Positions 1 through 5,261 of a DNA stretch of 5,871 nt are shown here, one piece after another (positions within the stretch are counted from its first letter, which is position 1; every line of letters starts with the position of its first letter). The translations under genes were made by a program, and so were the position numbers. Below the pieces are notes generated by a model. The model had not been told where the DNA came from. It searched no databases and saw nothing but the letters and a program-made list of their open reading frames with translations. Origin of the DNA: Methyloceanibacter sp. (GTDB lineage: Bacteria; Pseudomonadota; Alphaproteobacteria; Rhizobiales; Methyloligellaceae); assembly GCA_016649675.1 (NCBI GenBank), contig JAENXG010000156.1, forward strand, positions 1 to 5,871, read 5' to 3'.

Positions 1-744
1 CAGCAGGCCGAGGTGAGGGGCTTGCCGCCGATGCCCTTCGTGCGCCTGATCTGGCGGGAGAGCCGTTTCAATCCGCAAGCCGTGAGCCCCAAAGGGGCGC
101 AAGGCATCGCCCAATTCATGCCTGGCACGGCGTCGGACCGCGGCCTCGACGATCCTTTCGAGCCGAAGTCGGCGATCATCCATTCGGCAAGCCTGCTCGC
201 TGATCTTCGCCAGGAGTTCGGCAATTTCGGCCTTGCCGCCGCCGCCTATAACGCCGGCGAGGAGCGGGTGCGGTGGTGGTTGGCGGGGAAGGGCGGGTTG
301 CCGGGGGAGACTGAGGCCTATGTGCTCTTCGTCACCGGCCGCGCCGCCGACGAATGGAAACTCGCCGAGACCGAGCTTCCCGATGCGCTTAAAAATGCGG
401 GCGATCAGGTTCAGGATTCCTGCCGCAAGCTCGCGCCGCTGGTGGTGCGGGCGGTATACGAGACCGAGCCCTTGACCGCGAGCGGGGCTTGGCGGCCGTG
501 GGGCGTCCATGTCTCAACCGCCTTCTCCAAGGCCAAGGCGCTCGCCCAGTTCGGCCGGCTTAGGGGAAAGTACGCATCGGTGCTTGCCGACCGAGACCCC
601 TTCGTTCTGCCGGAGCGAAATTTGAGCCGCGGCCGCCGCTATATGTACATGGTGCAGATCGGGGCCGACAGCCGGGACGACGCTGCCAAGCTGTGCGGTC
701 AGCTACGCTCCATCGGCGGCGCCTGCATCGTGCAGAAGAACTGA
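1..744 (+). CDS. Lytic transglycosylase (SLT family) with SPOR-like C-terminus, 5' partial
   Basis: Seen: the frame is open from base 1, and codons upstream of the GTG at 13 fit the fold, so the gene starts outside the window; 247 codons are visible. Counting from the first codon, the SLT motifs are WRES with the likely catalytic glutamate E20, GIAQFMP (35-41) and AAYNAG (81-86). Family knowledge: such enzymes cleave the MurNAc-GlcNAc bond of peptidoglycan in the periplasm, forming 1,6-anhydro-MurNAc ends. Residues 213-247 (YMVQIGADS, then CGQLRSIGGACIVQKN) resemble the end of a SPOR domain, which binds glycan strands stripped of stem peptides. C232 and C242 could form a disulfide in the periplasm. 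The signal peptide, if any, is off-window. Inference: a septal or growth-linked wall-remodelling enzyme. The SLT call is firm; the SPOR call is less so, because only about 35 residues match by eye. Confidence 0.92.
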   Translation, partial: QQAEVRGLPPMPFVRLIWRESRFNPQAVSPKGAQGIAQFMPGTASDRGLDDPFEPKSAIIHSASLLADLRQEFGNFGLAAAAYNAGEERVRWWLAGKGGLPGETEAYVLFVTGRAADEWKLAETELPDALKNAGDQVQDSCRKLAPLVVRAVYETEPLTASGAWRPWGVHVSTAFSKAKALAQFGRLRGKYASVLADRDPFVLPERNLSRGRRYMYMVQIGADSRDDAAKLCGQLRSIGGACIVQKN

Positions 745-763
745 CCCGAGCTTGCAATTCGGG
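745..763 (+). terminator. Short hairpin after transglycosylase stop, weak terminator candidate
   Basis: CCCGA (745-749) pairs with TCGGG (759-763), with an extra G-U pair possible inside and a loop of about seven bases. It begins directly after the TGA stop. No T run follows, only CTTCCTATGACCTTTCC, so an intrinsic terminator is doubtful; it may simply protect the 3' end of the message. Confidence 0.25.
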
Positions 764-823
764 CTTCCTATGACCTTTCCGGTTCGGCTGGGCCGCATTG
801 TCTCAGTGGCAACCTGGCGGCGC

Positions 824-832
824 TGGTATAAG
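824..832 (+). promoter_or_regulatory. Possible extended -10 promoter for corA
   Basis: TGGTATAAG (824-832) matches the extended -10 pattern TGnTATAAT except for the last base. It lies about 62 bp before the corA start in a gap of 150 bp. A TTGTCT at 798-803 is too far away (23-bp spacer) for a normal -35, so any activity would rest on the extended -10. Call made from the motif alone. Confidence 0.3.
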
Positions 833-847
833 GTCGCCCCCGGCTGA

Positions 848-878
848 AGGGAGCGGGATCACTCCCTCGGGCGACCCG
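848..878 (+). other. Two adjacent hairpins in the corA leader
   Basis: AGGGAG (848-853) pairs with CTCCCT (862-867) around an 8-base loop, and CGGG (868-871) pairs with CCCG (875-878) around CGA. The pair sits directly before the ribosome binding site AGGAAGA (884-890). They could form a small structured leader. I do not recognise an M-box or mgtA-type Mg2+ riboswitch; the region is far too short for either. Confidence 0.3.
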
Positions 879-894
879 GGCTCAGGAAGATCCG

Positions 895-1866
895 ATGATC
901 ACCATCTACGAGTACAAATCGGCCGAGCTCAAGCCGCAGACCGGCCAGCCGAGGATCACCGAGCAGGCGGTTTGGATCGATCTCCTCAATCCCACCCAGG
1001 CAGAGGAGGCAAAGGTCGAGAAGGCGCTCAAGCTCGACGTGCCGACGCGGGAGGAGCAGCAGGAGATCGAGGTCTCGAGCCGCCTCTATCAGGAGAACGG
1101 CGCCCATTTCATGACGGCGACGGCGCTCTACCTGAGCGATCAGGCCGAGGCGAAGACCACGCCGATCAGCTTCATCCTCGCCGGCAACCGTCTCATCACC
1201 GTGCGCTATGCCGAACCGCGCGCCTTCACCATCTTCGCCGCCCGCTGCAACCGGTCAGAGCCCGACCTGAAGAGCGGAAGCGCCGTTCTGATCGGACTGA
1301 TCGAGACCATCATCGACCGGCTTGCCGACTTCATCGAGCGCATCCAAGGCGAGGTCGATGCGCTGTCCCATTCGATCTTCGAGATCAAAGGCGGCGTCGC
1401 CTCGCGACAGCGCCGCTTCGATGTGCTCTTGCGCGCGATCGGACGCGAGGGGGAGGTCGCCTCCAAGGCGCGCGAAAGCGCCCATTCGCTCGGACGCCTG
1501 CTCACCTTTCTCGCCCACGCCGCCAATGAGCGGAAGGAGGACAAGCTCCTGCAGGCGCGCATCCGCACCGCGGCGCGGGACGTCAACTCGCTGACGGATC
1601 ACGCCACCTTTCTGTCCGGGAAGATCATCTTCCTGCTCGACGCCACGCTCGGCATGATCAACATCCAGCAGAACGACATCATCAAGATCTTCTCGGTGGC
1701 GGCCGTCGTGTTCCTGCCGCCGACGCTGCTTGCCTCGATCTACGGCATGAACTTCCATCACATGCCGGAGCTCAATTGGATGCTCGGGTATCCGATTGCA
1801 CTGATCCTGATGGTCCTGGCGGCGGTGTTGCCTTACATTTATTTCAAACGCAAAGGCTGGCTCTAG
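895..1866 (+). CDS. corA: CorA-family magnesium/cobalt transport channel
   Basis: CorA proteins are homopentameric inner-membrane channels that carry Mg2+ (also Co2+ and Ni2+) into the cytoplasm, gated by Mg2+ bound to the cytosolic domain. Seen: 323 residues, usual for the family. Residues 1 to about 260 form a charged, mostly helical cytosolic part, including a long helix rich in E, R and A. Two membrane helices follow, about 264-283 and 297-317, in the last 60 residues. The first ends in the signature YGMNF (283-287), followed by HHMPEL in the short periplasmic loop. The C-terminus is the basic YFKRKGWL, typical for CorA. The ATG at 895 has AGGAAGA (884-890) in front. GMN plus MPEL favours CorA over ZntB-like zinc transporters, but the ion is inferred. 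The gene stands alone; the 150-bp gap before it holds a possible promoter and hairpins. Confidence 0.94.
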   Translation: MITIYEYKSAELKPQTGQPRITEQAVWIDLLNPTQAEEAKVEKALKLDVPTREEQQEIEVSSRLYQENGAHFMTATALYLSDQAEAKTTPISFILAGNRLITVRYAEPRAFTIFAARCNRSEPDLKSGSAVLIGLIETIIDRLADFIERIQGEVDALSHSIFEIKGGVASRQRRFDVLLRAIGREGEVASKARESAHSLGRLLTFLAHAANERKEDKLLQARIRTAARDVNSLTDHATFLSGKIIFLLDATLGMINIQQNDIIKIFSVAAVVFLPPTLLASIYGMNFHHMPELNWMLGYPIALILMVLAAVLPYIYFKRKGWL

Positions 1867-1944
1867 TTTGAGCTTGCATGGTTGGCGGGGTCTCGCCACA
1901 TTGTCGGCAAGCGAATGCGGGCGGACAACGGTCGCAAGCTCGAA
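1867..1944 (+). other. Long-range inverted repeat forming a structured leader
   Basis: TTTGAGCTTGC (1867-1877), directly after the corA stop, pairs with GCAAGCTCGAA (1934-1944) over 11 bp with one G-U pair. Inside lie TGGCG (1883-1887) with CGCCA (1894-1898), and TTGTC (1901-1905) with GACAA (1924-1928), giving a possible three-way junction. The right arm takes up the first two bases of the ribosome binding site AAGGAG (1943-1948) of the next gene. It could act as a corA 3' end or as translational control of the small gene; neither is proven. Confidence 0.4.
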
Positions 1945-1955
1945 GGAGAATTGGA

Positions 1956-2258
1956 ATGTCCACGCGACTTGCCGGTCTTGGTCTTGCAGCTTCGTTTTTG
2001 GCAGCGGTTGCGCTTCTGCCCGCGGCAGGGTCTGCCGCGCCCGGCGTCGTCGCCAAGCCGGCGCAGGTCTCCGACCTCCAGACGGTCGACTATTACGCCA
2101 AGCGCCGCTGGCGTCGCGACCACTATGTGCGCGCGCCCTTCACCGAGGTGGACACCCGCCGGGACACGTGGGTGGCCGCGCCATTCGCGCGTGTCTATAG
2201 CGGCCGTGCCGGGACTTGGGTGAGGGCGCCGTTCGTCAATCTCTGGGTTCCGCGCTAG
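1956..2258 (+). CDS. Small predicted exported protein with three APF repeats
   Basis: No function recognised. The ATG at 1956 was chosen because AAGGAG (1943-1948) lies seven bases ahead and because it places a clean signal peptide at the N-terminus: MSTRL, a hydrophobic stretch to about residue 22, then AAGSAAP with a probable signal peptidase I site near residue 27. The mature part would be about 73 residues. It holds a basic patch (KRRWRR, 49-54) and then three imperfect repeats spaced 15-16 residues apart: YVRAPF (57-62), TWVAAPF (71-77) and TWVRAPF (87-93), ending in NLWVPR. Each repeat pairs aromatic and hydrophobic residues with one A-P-F core, which suggests short beta strands. An in-frame ATG at 1878 would give 126 residues but spoils the signal peptide. 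Inference: a periplasmic or surface protein of 100 residues before processing. It lies 89 bp after corA and 143 bp before the antiporter. Confidence 0.78.
   Translation: MSTRLAGLGLAASFLAAVALLPAAGSAAPGVVAKPAQVSDLQTVDYYAKRRWRRDHYVRAPFTEVDTRRDTWVAAPFARVYSGRAGTWVRAPFVNLWVPR
2124..2234 (+). repeat. Three imperfect coding repeats (WVRAPF type)
   Basis: Codons for YVRAPF begin at 2124, WVAAPF at 2169 and WVRAPF at 2217, giving a period of 45-48 bp. Similarity is clear at the protein level (aromatic, V, R or A, A, P, F). At the DNA level it is partial, around GTG-G/C-GCGCC. This points to old internal duplication rather than recent tandem slippage. Confidence 0.6.
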
Positions 2259-2289
2259 CCGTCTGATTTCTCATTATTGGTACGCTTCT

Positions 2290-2323
2290 GCATGGCTGGG
2301 CTGGTCCCGGCCATGCTCATTTT
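2290..2323 (+). terminator. Palindrome plus T run: candidate terminator and dispersed repeat
   Basis: GCATGGCTGGG (2290-2300) pairs with CCCGGCCATGC (2306-2316) over 11 bp with one G-U pair and a five-base loop, CTGGT. CTCATTTT follows, with four Ts at 2320-2323. This fits an intrinsic terminator 31 bp after the stop of the small gene, though the T run is short. From memory, the core ATGGCCGGG-loop-CCCGGCCAT is a very frequent extragenic palindrome in Bradyrhizobium and relatives, so it may be a dispersed element that also terminates. Confidence 0.6.
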
Positions 2324-2401
2324 CGCCGTGAGTTGTCGGCTCTTGGCTAGTTCAGTTTCCGCTCGCGTGCTACCCAATTTCGAGGAGGTACGAGCAGGAC
2401 A

Positions 2402-4252
2402 ATGGTGACGGCGCAATTGATTCAGGTGGCGGTGTTCCTTGCCGCAGCCGCCATCGCCGCGCCGCTCGGCCGCTTCCTGCGCATGGGCTCGGTTCTTGGC
2501 TATCTCGCCCTCGGCGTCGTCATCGGCCCCTACGTGCTGGGGCCCCTCTACGCCCTCGACGACGTGGGCAAGCTCATGCATTTCGGCGAGTTCGGCGTGG
2601 TGATGCTGCTGTTCGTCATCGGGCTTGAGCTTCGCCCGGTCCGTCTGTGGGCCATGCGCTCGGCGATCTTCGGCCTCGGCGCCGCCCAGCTTGTCGCCAC
2701 GGCGGTGGTGCTTGGCGCAATCGGCATGGCGCTTGGCCTCGCCACCGGTCAGGCGCTGTTCATCGGCCTTGCCCTGTCGCTGTCCTCGACCGCCTTTGCG
2801 CTCCAGATCCTGGAAGAGAAGGGCGAGATCAACACACGCCACGGCAGGCTCGCCTTCTCCGTGCTGCTGTTCCAGGACCTCGCGGCGATCCCGCTCATTG
2901 CGCTCGTGCCGCTCTTCGCCCTTGGCGGCGCCAAGCCGGCCATGGACATCAGCAGCGCCGTCTTGGCCATCCTTACGATTCTCGGCGTGATCGTGGCGGG
3001 GCGCTTTCTCTTGAGCCGGCTCTACCGGTTCGTGGCGGCCACGGGCGTGCGCGAGGCCATGACCGCAAGCGCGCTCCTGACGGTGGTGGGCGTGGCGCTC
3101 ATCATGCAGGTCGCGGGCCTGTCGCCAGCGCTCGGGTCCTTCATCGCCGGCGCGCTCCTCGCCGATTCGGAGTACCGCCATCAGATCGAGGCCGACATCG
3201 CCCCCTTCGAGGGGCTGCTGCTCGCCGTATTCTTCATCGCTGTCGGCATGTCGATCGACCTCGGCGTGCTGGTCGCCAAGCCCGGCGAGCTCGCGGCAAT
3301 CGTCGCCGGCCTCGTAGTCCTCAAGGCCGCCATTCTTTATTTGCTCGGCCGCTGGTGGGGGCTCGACGGCGCCGCCGCAAGGCGTCTCGGTCTCGTGCTC
3401 AGTCAAGGCGGCGAGTTCGCCTTCGTGCTGTTCGGGGCGGGCGCGCTGCAGGGCGTCATCGACCAGCCCATGGCCAATCTGTTCACGCTCGCCGTGACGA
3501 TGTCGATGGCGGCGACGCCGGTGCTTCTCCTTATCGACGAGGCGGTGGCCCGCGCCCTCAAGCCGGAGCCGCCGGAATACGAGATGCCGCCGGGCAGCGA
3601 GCGGCACGTGATCGTCGCGGGCTTCGGCCGCTTCGGGCAAATCGTGGCGCGCGTGCTCCGTGCCCGGCGCATCCCGTTTACCGCGCTCGATTCTAATATC
3701 GAGCAGGTGGATTTCGTGAAGCGCTTCGGGGCCCAGATCTATTACGGCGACGCCGGGCGGCTCGATATCTTGCGCGCGGCAGGGACGGACAAGGCGCTCG
3801 CCTTCGTGCTCGCCATCGACAGTGTCGACAACTCGATCAGGGTCGCCGAGATGGTGCGCCGGAATTTTCCCGAGTTGCCGATCTATGCCCGCGCGCGCGA
3901 CCGCATCCACGTGCATAAGCTCATGGATCTTGGCGTCACCATCATCGAGCGCGAGACCTTCCTCTCCGCGCTCGAATTGACCAGGAAGCTGCTGCGCGGC
4001 TTAGGCCTCAGCCCGGCCGAGGTGAAACGACTCTTGGAGACCTTCAAGCGGCAGGACGAGAAGCGCCTCTTCGACGACTACAAATATTATACCGATACCG
4101 AGAAGGTGCGCGCCAACGCGCTGACCGCCGCAGTCGAGCTCGAAGAGCTGTTCGCCCGCGATGTGAAAGAGCTGGACGAAGAGGTCGCGCCCATCACCGG
4201 TGAGAAACGAGATGGTCGAGGATCAAACGGTTCAGTTCGGCGGGATGAGTGA
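2402..4252 (+). CDS. kefB: KefB/KefC-type K+/H+ antiporter (CPA2) with RCK domain
   Basis: Glutathione-gated Kef systems release K+ in exchange for H+ and acidify the cytoplasm to protect against electrophiles. Seen: 616 residues, the usual Kef length. Residues 1 to about 385 are hydrophobic with about 12 membrane segments and carry Kef hallmarks: FVIGLELRP (77-85), LSSTAFALQ, and VLLFQDLAAIP with the Q158-D159 pair. The loop EYRHQIEADIAPF (257-269) matches the Kef regulatory loop, followed by FFIAVGMSIDLG. After a short linker, an RCK/TrkA-N domain starts at about 401 with VIVAGFGRFG (G407, G409, G412), a nucleotide-binding Rossmann turn. The tail (about 525-605) is the charged helical Kef C-terminus. 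The ATG at 2402 follows AGGAGGT (2383-2389) at a rather long 12-base spacing. No KefF/KefG ancillary gene is in view. KefB versus KefC cannot be decided, so the symbol is nominal. The last 20 codons overlap the convergent hydrolase gene. Confidence 0.95.
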   Translation: MVTAQLIQVAVFLAAAAIAAPLGRFLRMGSVLGYLALGVVIGPYVLGPLYALDDVGKLMHFGEFGVVMLLFVIGLELRPVRLWAMRSAIFGLGAAQLVATAVVLGAIGMALGLATGQALFIGLALSLSSTAFALQILEEKGEINTRHGRLAFSVLLFQDLAAIPLIALVPLFALGGAKPAMDISSAVLAILTILGVIVAGRFLLSRLYRFVAATGVREAMTASALLTVVGVALIMQVAGLSPALGSFIAGALLADSEYRHQIEADIAPFEGLLLAVFFIAVGMSIDLGVLVAKPGELAAIVAGLVVLKAAILYLLGRWWGLDGAAARRLGLVLSQGGEFAFVLFGAGALQGVIDQPMANLFTLAVTMSMAATPVLLLIDEAVARALKPEPPEYEMPPGSERHVIVAGFGRFGQIVARVLRARRIPFTALDSNIEQVDFVKRFGAQIYYGDAGRLDILRAAGTDKALAFVLAIDSVDNSIRVAEMVRRNFPELPIYARARDRIHVHKLMDLGVTIIERETFLSALELTRKLLRGLGLSPAEVKRLLETFKRQDEKRLFDDYKYYTDTEKVRANALTAAVELEELFARDVKELDEEVAPITGEKRDGRGSNGSVRRDE

Positions 4253-5003
4253 AGGGGCTCATATGGCCCGCGCCTTTTAGGCTCTTGAGCGTGGCGTTCG
4301 GCAGCGTTGCCGCCAGCAGGTCGACGACGGCGCGGGTGGGCGCCCGCGTCTTGCTGCCTTTGATCAGCAGGGTGGGTGCGGTGATCTCGGCGTAGTCCTT
4401 GAGGGTCGTCGGCGCCTCGATGGCGATGGTGAATTCAAGCGCTACCTTCGGGATGGTCGCGGCGATCGCGGCCTTGAAACGCTCCGGCGACAGCCACCAG
4501 CGCCAGCGGCCCAACCAATAGCTCATGAAAGCCGCCGCCGCGGCGCGGTCGTCGCCCTTGGCGACGGGCCCCAGCACCGCGATGCCGAGCTGCTCGACCT
4601 CGGCCCATTCGGGCCGGCCCTCCTGCCGCAAGAGCTGGAAGGAGACGGGTTCGACCAGCGTGAGGCTTTTCACGCGGGACCCGAGCGTGCGCGCGACTTC
4701 GAGCGCCAAAGCCGCCCCGTAAGAATGGCCGACGAGGTGAAGCGGGCCTTTAGCCTTCTTGGCGATGGCCAGCAGCACCTTCACATCGGCATCGGTGCTG
4801 AAGGGCTCCGTGGCGAGCCACGGGCCGGATCGTCCATAGCCGATGAAGTCGGGGGCAAGCACGCGCCAATCGGATTGAAGCGTCTCGATCAGCGGCAGCC
4901 ATTCCTTGTGGGAGGCGCTCGAGCAATGGCCGATGATGACGGAGGGACCTTTGCCCTCATCGAGATAGGCGATCTCCACTCCGCTAACGCTGAGCTGCTT
5001 CAT
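4194..5003 (-). CDS. Alpha/beta hydrolase, substrate unknown
   Basis: Seen: 269 residues, cytosolic, no signal peptide. Alpha/beta hydrolase marks in order: IIGHCSSASHKEW (23-35) at the oxyanion loop, PDFIGYGRSG (51-60), the nucleophile elbow GHSYG with S94, a cap region rich in W and A (about 125-195), and GAGHMSP with the catalytic H247. The usual acid position after strand 7 (LLIKGSKTRAP, 212-222) has no Asp or Glu; E118 in LTLVEP, 24 residues after S94, is the best substitute. Ester, epoxide or C-C bond hydrolysis are all possible; no substrate can be named. Start: the ATG at 5003 fits the family N-terminus (MKQLSVSGVEIAYLDEG). The frame stays open up to an ATG at 5234, but that extension is translated repeat element. 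The ribosome binding site is weak (AAGAGACGAG). The 3' end overlaps the antiporter gene tail to tail by 59 bp. Confidence 0.92.
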   Translation of the reverse strand: MKQLSVSGVEIAYLDEGKGPSVIIGHCSSASHKEWLPLIETLQSDWRVLAPDFIGYGRSGPWLATEPFSTDADVKVLLAIAKKAKGPLHLVGHSYGAALALEVARTLGSRVKSLTLVEPVSFQLLRQEGRPEWAEVEQLGIAVLGPVAKGDDRAAAAAFMSYWLGRWRWWLSPERFKAAIAATIPKVALEFTIAIEAPTTLKDYAEITAPTLLIKGSKTRAPTRAVVDLLAATLPNATLKSLKGAGHMSPFTHPAELNRLILDHLVSHR

Positions 5004-5017
5004 CTCGTCTCTTTTCG

Positions 5018-5185
5018 CCCCCTCCACCCGGCTCGCCGCTTGGCGGCGAGCCACCCTCTCCCACGTGGGGAGAGGGGTTGGAGATTGCCGCAGCGCCACG
5101 ATGTCCCCTCTCCCCTTGGGGAGAGGGCTTTTCGCCGCGATCTTGCGCAGTTCGCGCAAGGTCGCATGGCGGAAAGGGTGAGGGG
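5018..5185. repeat. Mosaic palindromic repeat element (RIME-like)
   Basis: Four hairpins in a row: GGCTCGCCGC (5030-5039) with its perfect 10-bp complement (5043-5052); CCCTCTCCC (5054-5062) with GGGAGAGGG (5068-5076); CCCTCTCCCC (5106-5115) with GGGGAGAGGG (5118-5127); and CTTGCGC (5142-5148) with GCGCAAG (5154-5160). The ends form an imperfect inverted pair: CCCCTCCACCC (5019-5029) and GGGTGAGGGG (5176-5185). Hairpins two and three are near copies of each other. Family knowledge, from memory: this CCCTCTCCCC...GGGTGAGGGG type is abundant between genes in Hyphomicrobiales and resembles the Rhizobium intergenic mosaic elements. It codes for nothing. It could stop or stabilise rpoH read-through transcripts. 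No target-site duplication is obvious. Confidence 0.8.
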
Positions 5186-5230
5186 TAGTGGCCCGCGATC
5201 GGCGTGGCAACGATTGATTGAAGACAGCAA

Positions 5231-5248
5231 CCAAGCCCGGAGTCTTGG
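5231..5248 (-). terminator. Weak hairpin after rpoH stop
   Basis: CCAAG (5231-5235) pairs with CTTGG (5244-5248) around an 8-base loop, 13 bp past the rpoH stop on the minus strand. It is followed there by TTGCTGTCTTC rather than a T run. A five-pair stem is common by chance, so this is only a candidate; the stronger hairpins of the adjacent repeat element may do the job instead. Confidence 0.2.
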
Positions 5249-5261
5249 GACGGCGTCGAGC

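Noticed and set aside
745..894. Mg2+ riboswitch before corA
   Set aside because: Only 150 bp and small stems; no M-box or mgtA-like pattern was recognised.
798..1529. 243-codon plus-strand frame overlapping corA
   Set aside because: R/P/G-rich product without motifs; corA in the other frame has unmistakable family marks.
1878..1955. Upstream in-frame ATG for the small exported protein
   Set aside because: No ribosome binding site near it, and the added 26 polar residues would mask a good signal peptide; AAGGAG before 1956 decides.
2324..2401. Promoter for the antiporter gene
   Set aside because: TTG-containing and T-rich bits are present (for example TTGTCGGCTC and TTCAGTTTCC), but no pair with acceptable spacing and a credible -10 was found.
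2647..3696. 349-codon plus-strand frame within the antiporter gene
   Set aside because: Low-complexity R/A/G/H-rich product, out of frame with a clear Kef protein.
2255..3916. 553-codon open frame on the minus strand
   Set aside because: Antisense to the antiporter in a GC-rich region; the product is extremely rich in H, R, E and D with no domain or fold, and it starts without context. It is a shadow of the Kef gene; its end runs through the palindrome at 2290-2316.
5030..5160. CRISPR-like repeats
   Set aside because: The repeats are palindromic hairpins of unequal spacing with no spacers; a mosaic repeat element explains them.
5004..5234. Upstream start (ATG 5234) for the hydrolase
   Set aside because: The added 77 residues are translated repeat sequence and do not resemble any hydrolase N-terminus.
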